Shown: positions 35,501-48,000 of the stretch, piece after piece
Layout of the letters: each line of letters opens with the position of its first letter
How positions within the stretch are numbered: position 1 is the first letter of the stretch
Assembly (NCBI GenBank): GCA_012845835.1
Contig: JABAKD010000001.1
Span: 2,793,540-2,857,539, forward strand
DNA from: Undaria pinnatifida
Taxonomy: Eukaryota > Sar > Phaeophyceae > Laminariales > Alariaceae
DNA length: 64,000 nucleotides
Reading direction: 5' to 3'
Notes under the pieces: generated by a model
The model's database searches: none
What the model saw: only the letters and a program-made list of their open reading frames with translations
Told to the model about the DNA's origin: nothing
Translations under genes and position numbers: made by a program

Positions 35501-38500
35501 TTACTGTTATGTAATCCATTTTTTTTTTAAATATATGCGTATGCCCTACAGTACGCTGTACTGTACTCACCCGCATTCACCAACCCAACCACCCACCCAC
35601 CCATCCTCCGACCTACTCAACTACCCACCCAGCCATCCATCCACCCATCCACTCACCCACTGAGCTAGCCCCCCCCCCGCCCCGCACCCATCTACCGGGG
35701 ATAAAAACTTCCCACCATTGTTTGTCTCGTTAGAGCAAGGCTTGAAGGAAGCGGCCGAAGCGGTGGACAAGGTCGTTCGGGCGCACGCGCTGCCGGAGGC
35801 AAAGCGAAGCCCCCTCTTCCACAGTTCAAGAGGTACGGCGATCGAATACGGCGATCGAATACGGCGATCGAATACACAAGCACAACGAGAGGGCGCCCGA
35901 AAACCAAACCAGCAGCAACTCTCGCGATTTCTTGTTTATATTACACAGCACAGAGGCGTGCTTCCGAAAGGGCGAAAGCTTTGAACCTAGCCCTTATAGC
36001 AGCTTAAAGCAATTACGACGTACCTAAGAATGGGTGGTTTCCGTTACCGTGGGTACCCCGAGTTAACGCCCTGTCAGCTGGGAGCCCTTTTTTGCGGGAC
36101 ACATTTACTTGAAGTTAGTATAGCGACGCATTTTAGGCGCTCTAAACGGGTGAGGAGCGCCCGGGATAAGAGCATTCGCGGCTTAAAAAAGAGCCGTAAA
36201 AAAGAAATGGGCATGTCCCGCCTGTGCTAAAAGCTATCTATTTTCTCACTACAAATAAGAGCGATGCGTAGTTGAGAGCGCTTGTTTCGGCTTGTCACAC
36301 GGAGCTCTATTAAATCGTGATCCTCACTGGAGGGTTATTAGCAAGGCTACGGTAGGGGAGGGGAGGGGATACTCAGTTTGTGCATGGCCGTAGTGTCGTA
36401 CGACGACAGGCCCTCTCGTCCCCATACTATGCCGGGACGGAGCACGTCAGGTTTCCGCCAAGCAGGCAGAGAAGGGCGGGGGGGTCACTATTGGGGCCTT
36501 TTTATTTTTGCAGTGGCTCAGGGTCACTCGTGCGAGTGGCCTCTCCGTTTCGTTTTGCGCAGTCTTGAGCCTTCGTCGTATGTTTTTTTCATTTTGTTTT
36601 TGGTTTAGGAATTGAACCCGCGCAATGGAATGGTAATTGCCAATTGCTGCAAGGCCCTTCCTAAACGATAAGACGCAATAAGACCACTTGTTAATACTAT
36701 CACACTACTAACAAAATATGAAGTGTTGATTGTTCTCATGAACACGACGGTTATGATCCATCTTATATCAGGGAGTTGACGGGGGGGCTCTCGCTCGCTA
36801 AACGTGCCCCCCCCCGTTTATTTTATCCGGCCCCCTTAAACTCATACTCCATTATTGCGCTGGCCGAGGAAGTCGGAGATGTGCGGCGTCTGACCGGGAA
36901 AACGACTGACACAAATCGTTTTTTTTCGGCTCTAGTATATACACCAGGTATACCTTTCCACAGCAGTCAGATAGTGTCCGCCTCGAAAACAGGGTCAAGA
37001 GTGTTCCGTGAATTTATCGATTACCATCATCCCGTCGACACTGGTACAAGCTTGTTCTAGGGGAAGTCCCCGACCTTTATACCCCTACTGAGGGCACACA
37101 CTCAGCAACACGTGCGATCGGAGTATCGCACACAGCTTGCAAACATGAATTTCGACGAAGCATTCAATCCCGCAGCTAGCTGTTAATGTAGTGTATTCTT
37201 GACAACAACAATATACCGTTATTCCACCGGCACGTACACAATTGTCACCTGACCCGACAGATACAACAAATACCCAACACACGGCCGCGTAAAACGCAGG
37301 GGCCCTTTGTTTAGCTGCCTAAAAAAGAAGGAGGGATACGAGCGCATTGTGCGGTAGAGGTAGCACCTTTCAGGCTGAAACGGTAAACCTCACATTGAGA
37401 TATTGTTGCAGTGTTGCTGCTGCTGTCGCTGCTCTACGACTGTTACTGCTGCTATCGCTGCTGCTGCTGCTGTCGCTGCTGTCGCTGGTGTTATTGCTAC
37501 TGTGGTTGGTGCAGTTACGAGCGCCTGGCTACCGGACAAAACTCCGCCTTTGTTCTCGAACAAGCTCTAACAGTTACTCTTGCTGCTGCCGCTGTTGTCG
37601 CTGGTGCTGCTGCTCTATTACTATATATAGCTGATACCGCTGTCGCTGCTGCCGCTGTCGCTGCTGTTATTTCTGCCGTGTTTGGTGCAGTCACGACCGC
37701 TTCGCTACCGGACAAGACTAGGGTCTTGAGAGTAGCCTTCTTCTGGCGAGCACAGGTACGATACTTCGAAGTACGACCCTTGCCACGGTAAAGGAGCGCC
37801 TTTTGCTTATCTTTAGACCTCTCCCAAAAACTGATTCGGAGAAAAACTGAACCTGGAACCGGATGAACAACCTCATGGTCCCTGGGCATACCACGAAAAA
37901 AAAATCGCACAAGAAAATACCGAAATTCCGTTGATTTTGGGTTATAACTTTTTTAAGGCCCGTGTGTGTGTAGCTGCCCAAAAAACGACGACTGCGCTAC
38001 TTTCAAGCGCCTGCCAGTAGTAGCGTGATAACGCAGCAGTACGAGTAGGAAGGATCGTGCTGCGCCCGTCCCGTACGAGTCCTTGCATTCTTGGTGTCGT
38101 CGTTCGGGCACCAATTTTATCTTCGCTAACTGGCAGTGGCCGATACCGTATTCGCCAATAGTCGTGGCCATTTTTTTCCCCTCTGAGGCCTGATATGGGT
38201 TAAGAAGTCCCGTCATTCAGAAAACGTTCCAGACAAAACGTGACACCTCGATCGTCGGGTCATATACTTTATGGTACCAGCGAGAAACTTGGGCGTGTCC
38301 GGAAGAATGGAGGTTGAGCAAAGGAGCGAGGGAACGCGCGCGCCGGGGGGGGGGCGAGAGAGATAGAGGTGGGGAAGAAGAGGGGGATGCGGGCGGGATG
38401 ATTCCTAGCGGTTCACTGACCACCAGATCTCCATTGCTCGAAACTGCAAAATGTTATAAGGCTTGGTCTGGGTAGGCAAAAATCGGTCGACCTTTTGAAA

Positions 38501-41500
38501 TCGGTCAGGCAGACTATCACCCTCTAATTCCCCAACAAAAACCTGTTGTACCGTAGTTTTAACCGGTTTGTCTCCAAAAATTGTGGACCAGGTTTTTTTC
38601 GCGCAAAGCACTGCACCCGCGTTTTTTGGGACGAGTTACTCGCAATATGTGTGGGGACATATGCTGCGGTAGAGGTGCACCGTTATTTTTATTTTTTCTG
38701 GAGAGTCTTCGCCTTACCCACCCCTTTGGGGTCAATCCACAGAGACAAAACAAACGTACAATAGAGAGGCTTTTTACCACGGTGTGGGCGAGGAGCGCTA
38801 CTCATGCCAGTGCAAGCTATGCGCGTGTCCTGCAGGTGCTTGCGTTGGAGTTTTACCGTGGAATCATGGTGAGCTAATCTAGTAGCAGCCCGGGCAGCGT
38901 CGTGTGAAGGAGGCCGTAATCGTCAATTTTATTCGGTCAACTTTTCCCTATACTATAACCAAGATATAGTCAAGCCCCGAAAAGGTTAAGGAGCTCAATA
39001 ACTCACCCGAAAAAATCGTTTTTGAGTACACTGAGAGCGCAACTCGATTTGAGCAGACATGGCCTATCAATGGTATAATGACCACACATAAATATTGCCG
39101 AGCAAGAGCGGCATTCCGACGATTTTGAGGTTAACGAGAGACAAGTCATTCGAAAAATTCTTCCGCCTCAAAGTGCTACTATGACCTCCATCAATGTAGT
39201 ACGAATCCTAGAAGTGCTCCCCCCCCCTGCTCGACGCAGCCTTGGTCGCCTGTGGTACTCCGATATCGACTCTCCAGAGCATGTGGAGGGGGCCTCGTGT
39301 ATAGCCTATCTCATTTTCATTTTTATTTCTATTTTTATGTTTCATTTTTTCTTTTTTTTATTCTTTTTTCCTTTTTCTTTTTCTCTTTCTTTTTCCTTTC
39401 CCTTTCCCTTTCCCTTTTCTTTTCCTTTTCCTTTTCCTTTCCCTGTTTCTTTTCCTTTTCCTTTTTCTTCTCCTTTTCCTTTTCCTTCTTTTTTTTTTTC
39501 GCTTTTGCTCCTCCATTTCCTTTTCTCCGTACGTTTTTCTTTTTTCATTTCGTGCAGACCAACATCGACTTCATGTGCCGGCAGCTGAAGCTCGGCCTTC
39601 GACCGACGGATTTCGTTCGAGAAATGTCGGTTTCCTTCTTCTGCCCGCTAGAGCTCTCCGGTGAGATCGTTTGGCCGTTTCGTTATGACACTTTGTACAG
39701 TGTAGAGATGCACCAATAAGTGTATCCCACTGCCGGGGGTGCAGCAGATTCTAAGAATTTTCCGAGCTTCTAACATGAAGAGCTTACCAATATCAATATC
39801 ACCCGAAACATTACTTCGACGACATTCGTTCGCGTAACTCGACCAACATGTTTATGGGCCAGTCCTAAACACAACCATTGTACTCGTAATATAATCATAC
39901 TGTCCGATAGTTTCACACTTGAGGAGCTCAACCGGTCACATCGGTCAGTCACATCGGTCACATAGGTCACGTAGGTCACATTGGTCAGTCACATCGGCCA
40001 CACCGGTCACATCGATCACATCTGTCACATCGGTCACGTCGGTCACATCGATCACATCGGTCACGTCGGTCACATCGGTCACATCGGTCACATCGGTCAC
40101 ATCGGTCACGTCGGTCACACCGGTCACATCGGTCAGAAACGTTTGACCCATAAAAGCATCACCCTAACCGTGAGATGACTCCAATTATGTTCTAGGGCTC
40201 TTCACGTTTGATGAGCTCTATCTATACACGGTAGGGGGGGGGGGATGCCCTCTTTTGCACGCCCGATTTTGGGCCCTACTCGCGCGTTCGACTCTGTACC
40301 TCAGAGCAAAACAGTCTTCAGGCGATTTGTTATTTGTCGGAGCGTAGCTACCCACCCCATGGAGGTTGTCATATCGCAGAATCAAAGCAACACGACAGGT
40401 TATCGCCGCAAAGGACTAGGAGGGTCGCTCGGGCGACCGAGCCAGGCCCACTGGAAAAAATAGGCCCCAAAAGTGAGCCCCCCCCCCAACGATATACACA
40501 ACTCCTGAAAACTGATGTAGAGGAAAAGGAAAGGGCAACCTCAACCTTCAACGAACAATCTCATGGGTCTAGATGTACACCGAAGAACGTTGCAAAGCAA
40601 GACTTGCTTTGCGACGATCGTTTTGGGCTAAGGGACCCCGCCCGATCATCCAGGCAACGGTTTTGACAAAGAAGTGCTACCTCTATCTATCGCAGCAGGC
40701 GCGTCTCCGTGATCATGGTTTACGCCGTTTCTTCCGGTGACAAAACGCTGTGTTGTCTTCAATGAGGTGTTTCGTTTCGGCTGGTGAGATGTGCCGGTTC
40801 GCCTGGCAAAGGTAAAACCGTTTCAGATATGCCGTTTCGTCCTCGAAGATATGTACGCCGTTTCGTCTGGTGAAAAAAAAAATGCCGCGCTGTCTGACGA
40901 GATGTCCCGTTTTGACCGCCAAGGCAATCCGTTTCTCTTGTTCGCCTTTTGAGAAGAAGACGTGCCACGATAGAGATACGGTGCTTTGTTTTGGCTAACG
41001 TATTGTCTGCTAATGACGGGGCTCCTTAGACCTCTTCAACACCAATTCGTCGGAATGTCCTCTTCGTTTCGCGCTTTAAAACTATCTTTTTTATCTAGTC
41101 TACGCCATTGATGAGTTCGGCCATCGGGTTACACTTCCAGTTTACCCTATTTTTTTTTGGGGGGGGGTGAAATATGCGCTCCTCAAGTACCAGAAATGCT
41201 CGTTTTTTCCCGGTGAGATGGGGCGGTTCGGTTGGTGTGGTGAAATTGCCGTGATACCGTTTGGTCTGATAAGAGGTACCTTTTGGTCCGGTGGGACGTA
41301 CACCGTTTGGTCTGGTGAGACGTACCGTTTCGTCTGGCGAAACGTACCGTTTCGTCTGGGGTGATATGTGCCGGTTCGTCTGACATTCGTCTTGACATGC
41401 CGTTAAACAGCGCCCCCTTTCGCCATGCGTTTTTACGCCGTTTGACCCCCCCCCCTCACCGGCAAGTATTCAATCTTCATGCCACCCCCTCTCCCCCCTT

Positions 41501-41960
41501 TCCTCGCTCCCCCCTCACAAATGCTACGGCAGAGGTGCGTCAATTGTTTTTTGAGCCTTTTCGCACCTGGGGAGCTCTATACCCAGCCAAAAAGCTGATA
41601 CAGAGGAAGAAAAGGGCGGAAGCGCAACCCAACTACCAACCTCATGTCCAATAAGTACGCCAAAAAAACGAAAGCACCTACGAAAACAAAACGAACTTCC
41701 AGCGATATTGGGTTAAGCGGTTTAGAAATTCAGAAAACAGATCGCCAAAAAGTGCTATCTCTATCGTAGCAGGCGTCCCCTGTCCCCCCCCATCCCTTCT
41801 GCCCCTCTTCAACTCCCCCCCTCCCCCCTCTCGTCTTGACCATGAGCAGAAATCCTTGAATCGGAGAGGACGGTTTTAAACGATCGCCTGAAGGTTTCCG
41901 TTTCGCTGGAGGCTTGTTTTTGCGGACCGTTGATTTCCAGGATCATGGAGGTGATGAGGG

Positions 41961-42016
<56 letters not shown>

Positions 42017-45000
42017 GCTGTTGTTGTTGTTGTTGTTGGTTTCGTTGTTGTTGTTGGTGGTGTTGTCGTTCCTGATGCAGCACAAAACAAAACGCGACCT
42101 TCCTTATGAAATTGAGAGTGAACAATGTTTGACTCGACGTTTACATGCAACATACGAAAAAAAACGTTTTAAAACTGACAGTAGCGTGCCCCCGCCCCCT
42201 GCCCCGCCTCTTCCTACCCACCCACTCCCCCGGTTGCCTACACCGCTCCAGGAAACTCTTGCTGTGATGCTCGATGACGTGGAGCAGGCGGCGGCCGATT
42301 CAGCTGAACACGACCTTGGACGGGCGAGGAGAGGAGAACGCACTCGGACGACCGCCCCAGATATGGAGCACCCGCTGGGTGAGCGCTTGCTGACTCTCTT
42401 CCTTCCTCCTGACTAAAGCCGCTGACACATGCTACTAAGGGCACCAACAGTAGGAATGGTTCGGTACAGGATAGGAGCTTACTAATAGTACCTTAGAGGT
42501 GGACCAATTTTATTCGGACGGGCGTCTCACTTAACAACGTTAAGGAGGTTAAGGACCTCTAAACCTCACCAACAAAAACTGGTTTTGAAAAAAATCGAAA
42601 AATGCTAACCCGATTACGAGAGCAACCCCATGGCCTAGGCTTAAAAAAAAAAGGAATGTTGCGAAAATAAGAATAACTTTTCCTGACTCTTTCGGGGTTA
42701 AGAAGTCTTCTATCAGATTCAGATTTTGTTGTCCAAGCCAACAAGTTGCTACCTCTGGCGTAGCGCGGGTCACCGTCCGTATTGAATCATCCCACGGACG
42801 CGTGCTATACGATAATAGAGGTGTGCGCCACTATTTTTTCGTGAGGTTCCTCAATTTGGGAGCTTAAGGCCTCTCGCAAGAACTGATTTGGAAAGGAAAA
42901 AAGCTTCTACCGGATGGAAAATCCCATGGGATGCGCCTGGGCATGCACAATGAGAATCAGGGCAACAACTAAGGGGGCGTATTTTCCGACCATTTTGGGT
43001 TAACCCCTTAAGAGCCCCCCGAACCCCTCCCCATACTAAATTCAAGTAATTTTGTCCCCAAAACGGGTTTCCAGTTGGAAAGGGGTTAAGGAGCCCCGTC
43101 ATTCAGAAACTGGTCCATTTCAGACCAAAACGCACCGGTCCACGGTGCAGAGGGTTGCACTTTTTCTTGTTGGTGTGCCAAACGTTTTCTGGCGGGTTCG
43201 CGGGCTTTCCTCAAGTGTCGGCAAGTGCAGTACTTGATGGCAAGTGCAGTACTTGATAACTTTACGAGCACGTTCGTCTTAGAAACCTGCTGCAGCGAGT
43301 GGTATTATTGGGGCCGGGGTTGCGCGAACAACCAACGTTTTCGAACCCATGTTTCGGTACAGTATGCTAATTTTACGAGCACATTCGTCTTGGAAACGTA
43401 CTGTACTCTCCTCAAGTGTCGGCAAGTACAGTACTTGATAACTTTACGGGCACATTCGTCTTAGAAACCTACTGCAGCGAGTGGAATTATTGGGGCCGGG
43501 GGGTTGCGCGAACAACCAACGCTTTCGAACTCATGTTTCAGTACAGTATGCTAATTTTACGAGCACATTCGTCTTGGAAACGTACTGTACTCTCCTCAAG
43601 TGTCGGCAAGTACAGTACTTGATAATTTTACAAGCACATTCGTCTCAGAAAGCTACTGCTGCAGGGCGTGGAATTGTTGGGGTCGGGGTTGCGCGAACAA
43701 CGAATGTTTTTGGAAATTATGCTTCAGGCGAGACGTCGTGACGTCCTCCTGGGTAGGAGCTGCTCACAAACATCTGCAGCACCGCTAGCGTAGGGATGGC
43801 TCGATTGTGATACGCATGCGCGCTCGCCCTTGTTTTCACATGAATACACGCAGTCGCTCCCAAGAGAAAGGCAAGGGGTGGGGCTGCAGGCGGAGCGGTG
43901 GGTTTAGGTGGGACTGGGGCATCGTCGGAGAAGAAGGCAGCGTCTTCCGCGTTTTCTTCTCCGGCTACTACTACTGCTGCCGCCGCCGCCGGGGGAGGAG
44001 GTCGGCTTCGAACAGGACGCGAGAAAAGGTAAGGAGGACGGACATTTTTCTTTTGCGAATAATGCGTGGACACGAATCAGCCGGTCGCCCCGGTGGCGTA
44101 TCAGGTTCTGGTATACGTCAGTTTCGTGAGTTCGAATCCCCCCGACTGAATACTCGTATAAATTCGTGGGGACTTTTCTTGCGCACAAGTGGACTTGCGG
44201 AAAGCGCGAGAGCGCGAGTTTGCAACGCTTGACGAAAAATCGACGAGCAGTGGGGTTGGTGAACCCTATTGCGCGATTAAAAATGAAGGCAAGAACCGGC
44301 GGGCTGAAGGGACGACACCTGTGACCACGGCTTGTCCAGAAGCTGGAAAGTAGAAGTGTGTGAAGAAAGAAAAATACACGGTCTACGGCAGAGGGTGCGG
44401 CACCGTTTTTTTTGGGGGGGGGCATCTCACTTGAGGGGAGCATCTATCACATAGCTTCACCCGAAATGCTTTTTTTTTTAGCCAACTGAAAGCATGTGCA
44501 GCGCTTGAATGAACAGAAGTCATGGCCTCGAGGCATTACCTAAAATACAAATAGCAAGCAAAACAAAAAGAAGAACAACCTTCCGGCGACTTAAAAAAAA
44601 CACTTTCAAGATTCACTCCAGCTGTGAGATGGAGGATCTTGTCGAAATCCATCTCTGCACAAGTCGTGTGTGATACTGCGATCCGCGCGTGTTGCTGGGC
44701 GCGTGTCCTCAGCAAGGATGTAGGCTAACTCTTGAGGAGCCCGGGCATGGCGACCAAAGGCAGGACACGACACGATGAATAAGTTATCCACCGCGTCTCC
44801 GTCAGTGCGCGCGCCGGACATGGCTTTGGTAACCGGATTGCACTTTCGGCTTACTCAAAATTCATGTTTGGGGTGAGGCTTAGAGCTCCTCAAAGCCACC
44901 ACTGTAACAGAGTGTCAGAAAATTTCCAGAAGAGAGCACAGCAGCAATGCCGGGGGGAAGCGAACTCCCCCTCCTCATTTCCTGTCTCCTCGAGCTTCTC

Positions 45001-48000
45001 ATAGCTCAACGCCAGCAACAAGAAATCTACCATGAAAAACCGGTGCTGTCTCCAAGCGAAGCTGATACCCCCTGCGTCCCTTCCCTCACACCTTCCCGGC
45101 ACCACGACTTATCACGCCATCCTTAGAAGGCAAAATGGTGCGCTTTTTTATCACCGCAGCATGTGTGTCCATACGTCTAAGCTGCCCCGCGTTGCGGTGT
45201 TTCGAATACGGTCGATGATGGAAAGCATCCCTTTTTTCGTTTTGGTCATTTTTTTCCGTCTGAACCCCTCAAAAGGGGTTATTAACGTCTTTACAACAGG
45301 AAGCCCGTTTTCGGCGACAAAACTACTTGGGTTTAGTATAGGGAGGGGTTTTGGGGCTCTAAAGGGGCTATCAGGAGCCCCTCAACATGCACAAAGCGGT
45401 TTAGCCGGAACAAAGGGCTGTAACAAGTGGGCACCCCGATTTAAGAGTGCTCAGGATATAAGAGCAATCGGTACTCAAGAGCGATAAAAAGTAATCGGCA
45501 TGTCCCGCCTACTCTAAATTCTTTATGTTTCCAACGATGTACAGATAAGAGCAATGCGCAGTTAAGAGCGATGGTTTCGGCTTTGTCACGGGGCGCTCTT
45601 GACCCACTTCAGAGCCCGTCGAAACCCCTCCCTATACTAACCCAAGTTTTTTTTTGTGCCCGAAAACGGGTTTCCAGTTGTAAAGTAACAAGGCGTTAAA
45701 TCGGGGGGGGGTACCCACTGTGCCTTTATAACGGCACGCGTCCGTCCCTGACGCAGTAGTAAAAGAACCGTTTAGCCAACGTATTTTCTGTTGCTGGCGG
45801 GGGGGTGGTCCTCAACGCCGTTACGACTGGGAATCCTTTCTTTGGGGGACAAATTTGATTGAAGTTAAGATAGGGAGGGATTTTGGAGATCTAAAGAGGT
45901 AAATAACGGAGGAATTTGTTTTTACGAGATGTGGTTGTTTTACCGATCAATGGTGTCATTGACAGGTCAGGGCTTTGGTAGGGAGGGGTACCCCCTTTTT
46001 TCGTTTCGTGCCGGCAATTGAGACACTCGCCGCGACTACTACTACTACTACTGTACTACTGCTGTGACCTCGCCGAGAAACACGTTTTCTAAAGGGTAGT
46101 TCTTTGGCGCAGCGGTACAGTAGTGCTAACCATTCCATGGCGGTTACGATCATGACCCGCTCCGGCAGGATGCTCGCCGACGTCCACATGGCACGCGCTC
46201 GTTTCGTACCGCTCATGAACGAAAAAAAAAGACACGGAATCTTAAGACCGCCACGGAGAAAAGCTCTGCCAGAAGGATGCGGTCGACTTACTCATTACTG
46301 ACCCCCCGTGCTGCCGTAGAGGTGGACCCGTTTGATTTTTTCTGAAGAGAGCTCCTTCTTCTCCTCACTTTGTAAGACTGAAAGCGTAACCCCATCACGA
46401 CCCAAACCCACACGGCATAGGTATATAAGAAAACGCATTCAACATGTTTTTTTCAAAATAGGAATGAAGGATTCCGACAGTCTCGGGGTTGAGGAGGGGA
46501 GCCCCGCCCGCGTGATCCCGAAAACGTCTCGGCCCACAGTCACCGCCCAACATACCTTCTTGCCAGACCGTCCAACTTTTCCTGGCGTGCGGTTGTATCG
46601 TGGAGATGTTCCGACGCAGTCATGTGAATAGTCGACGCCTGCATGTTACGATGGACGTGAACCCGTTATTTTCCTCTGGCACTCCCTCTTTTAAAGACCT
46701 ATATACCCCACTCAAAAGGTTCTTGCACTTTTTAAGTAAGCTGGCAAGTGCAAAAGCCGATGGTGAGCCCAAAAAAAAAAACGTATGAGGTATGATGGAT
46801 AATTTTTTAATTTTTAATTTTACATTTTTTTGGTACAACAAGAACGACACCTACGATTCGCACCTTTTTGGGGTTGAGGAAGGAACCCCGCCCGTCGTTC
46901 AGAACAAGAAAAAAAAAAGCCCAAAAATGGCGAGGGTCTCCCGATTCCCCCCCCTCCTCGCGATCCCGGCATGCTGTCGTTACCGTACGAAGAAAAAACA
47001 TTTAGAGACACATATATATCTACCCTGCCCAATAAATAACGCTACGGGCGGGGGGGGGGGTTACGCCGAGAGGGTCTCCATTTTCCGGGGATGAAAAGGG
47101 AGAGCCTCTCGCGCCAGTGTGGTAGTGGCTACCCGTCTTCTTCGCAGTCTTGAAAAAACGTCTGTGCTTTCCAGTCTCCCGACACGCACCGCCGCAATGG
47201 AATTGCTTGATAGATTCTACGCCAACAAAAGTTATTTCCAAGTGTGGTGTTATAGCGACAAACAGAGCCACTGGTGATGAGTGCCATGTACTCAAGATTG
47301 AAAATGCGACACCCCCTCCTAGCGTGGCCTTCGCCTCAAGTCCCCAAGCGACGTGGAGCGTTTCATTCACGGTAAGCTATGCTGTACACCCCCTCGTCGA
47401 CCTGTGCGCGCGGGAGACTCAGGCACAAACAGGCAGCGGAGATGCGCTGGATGGAAAGGATGTGGGCTTTCTCGACCAGATTGCCGGGTCTAAAGGTAAG
47501 AACCGGTGAAAAAACAATGTAAGACGAACGACATATATCATCCCGACAAAAACGAGACTCGATCTGGTTCCAAGTCTCCCCGAGACCGCCCCGTCCCTCC
47601 CCCATCACCGCGTAAAAGTTGATATAGCAATCAAGCAAGCATGCCCCCCATGAATCAAAAACGCCTGGTGATTCCATCTCTTACACCCCCCCCCCCCCCC
47701 TCCCTCCCTCTCCCTCTCCCCTTCCCCCCTCTCTGGTTTACAGCCATTGCATACATAGTTTCCCCCCCTTTTTCTAAAAACTACTCGCACAAGTGCCTCT
47801 GTAACCTCACTGAACGTAAACAGTTTAAGGCTTTTCTTTTTGGAGCAAAGTAGCCAACCCACTCCATTGCGTTGAGTGCGGATCCATCTCCCATTATTTT
47901 AGCCAGCACGAAAGCTGAAGGAAAAAATTAAAAAATGGGGGTCAACATCGCGGAAGTCGCTGCAAAAAAGCATAAAAAAAAGCAACGATAGAGGCACACC

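Noticed and set aside
36776-36900. Possible exon reading ALAEEVGDVRRLTGK
   Set aside because: No acceptor and donor in phase with exons 14 and 15, which already join directly.
37347-37791. Leu/Ala/Cys-rich ORFs as exons of the EF-hand gene
   Set aside because: They follow a CTG/CGCTG triplet array with internal duplication and do not fit the phase between exons 14 and 15.
39342-39719. Phe/Ser or Lys/Glu-rich ORFs before exon 16
   Set aside because: They are read from a TTTTCC polypyrimidine tract on either strand.
44080-44150. A functional tRNA gene with box A and box B
   Set aside because: The acceptor and T stems do not pair properly, and an identical head with a shared 200-bp tail occurs elsewhere, so it is a SINE head.
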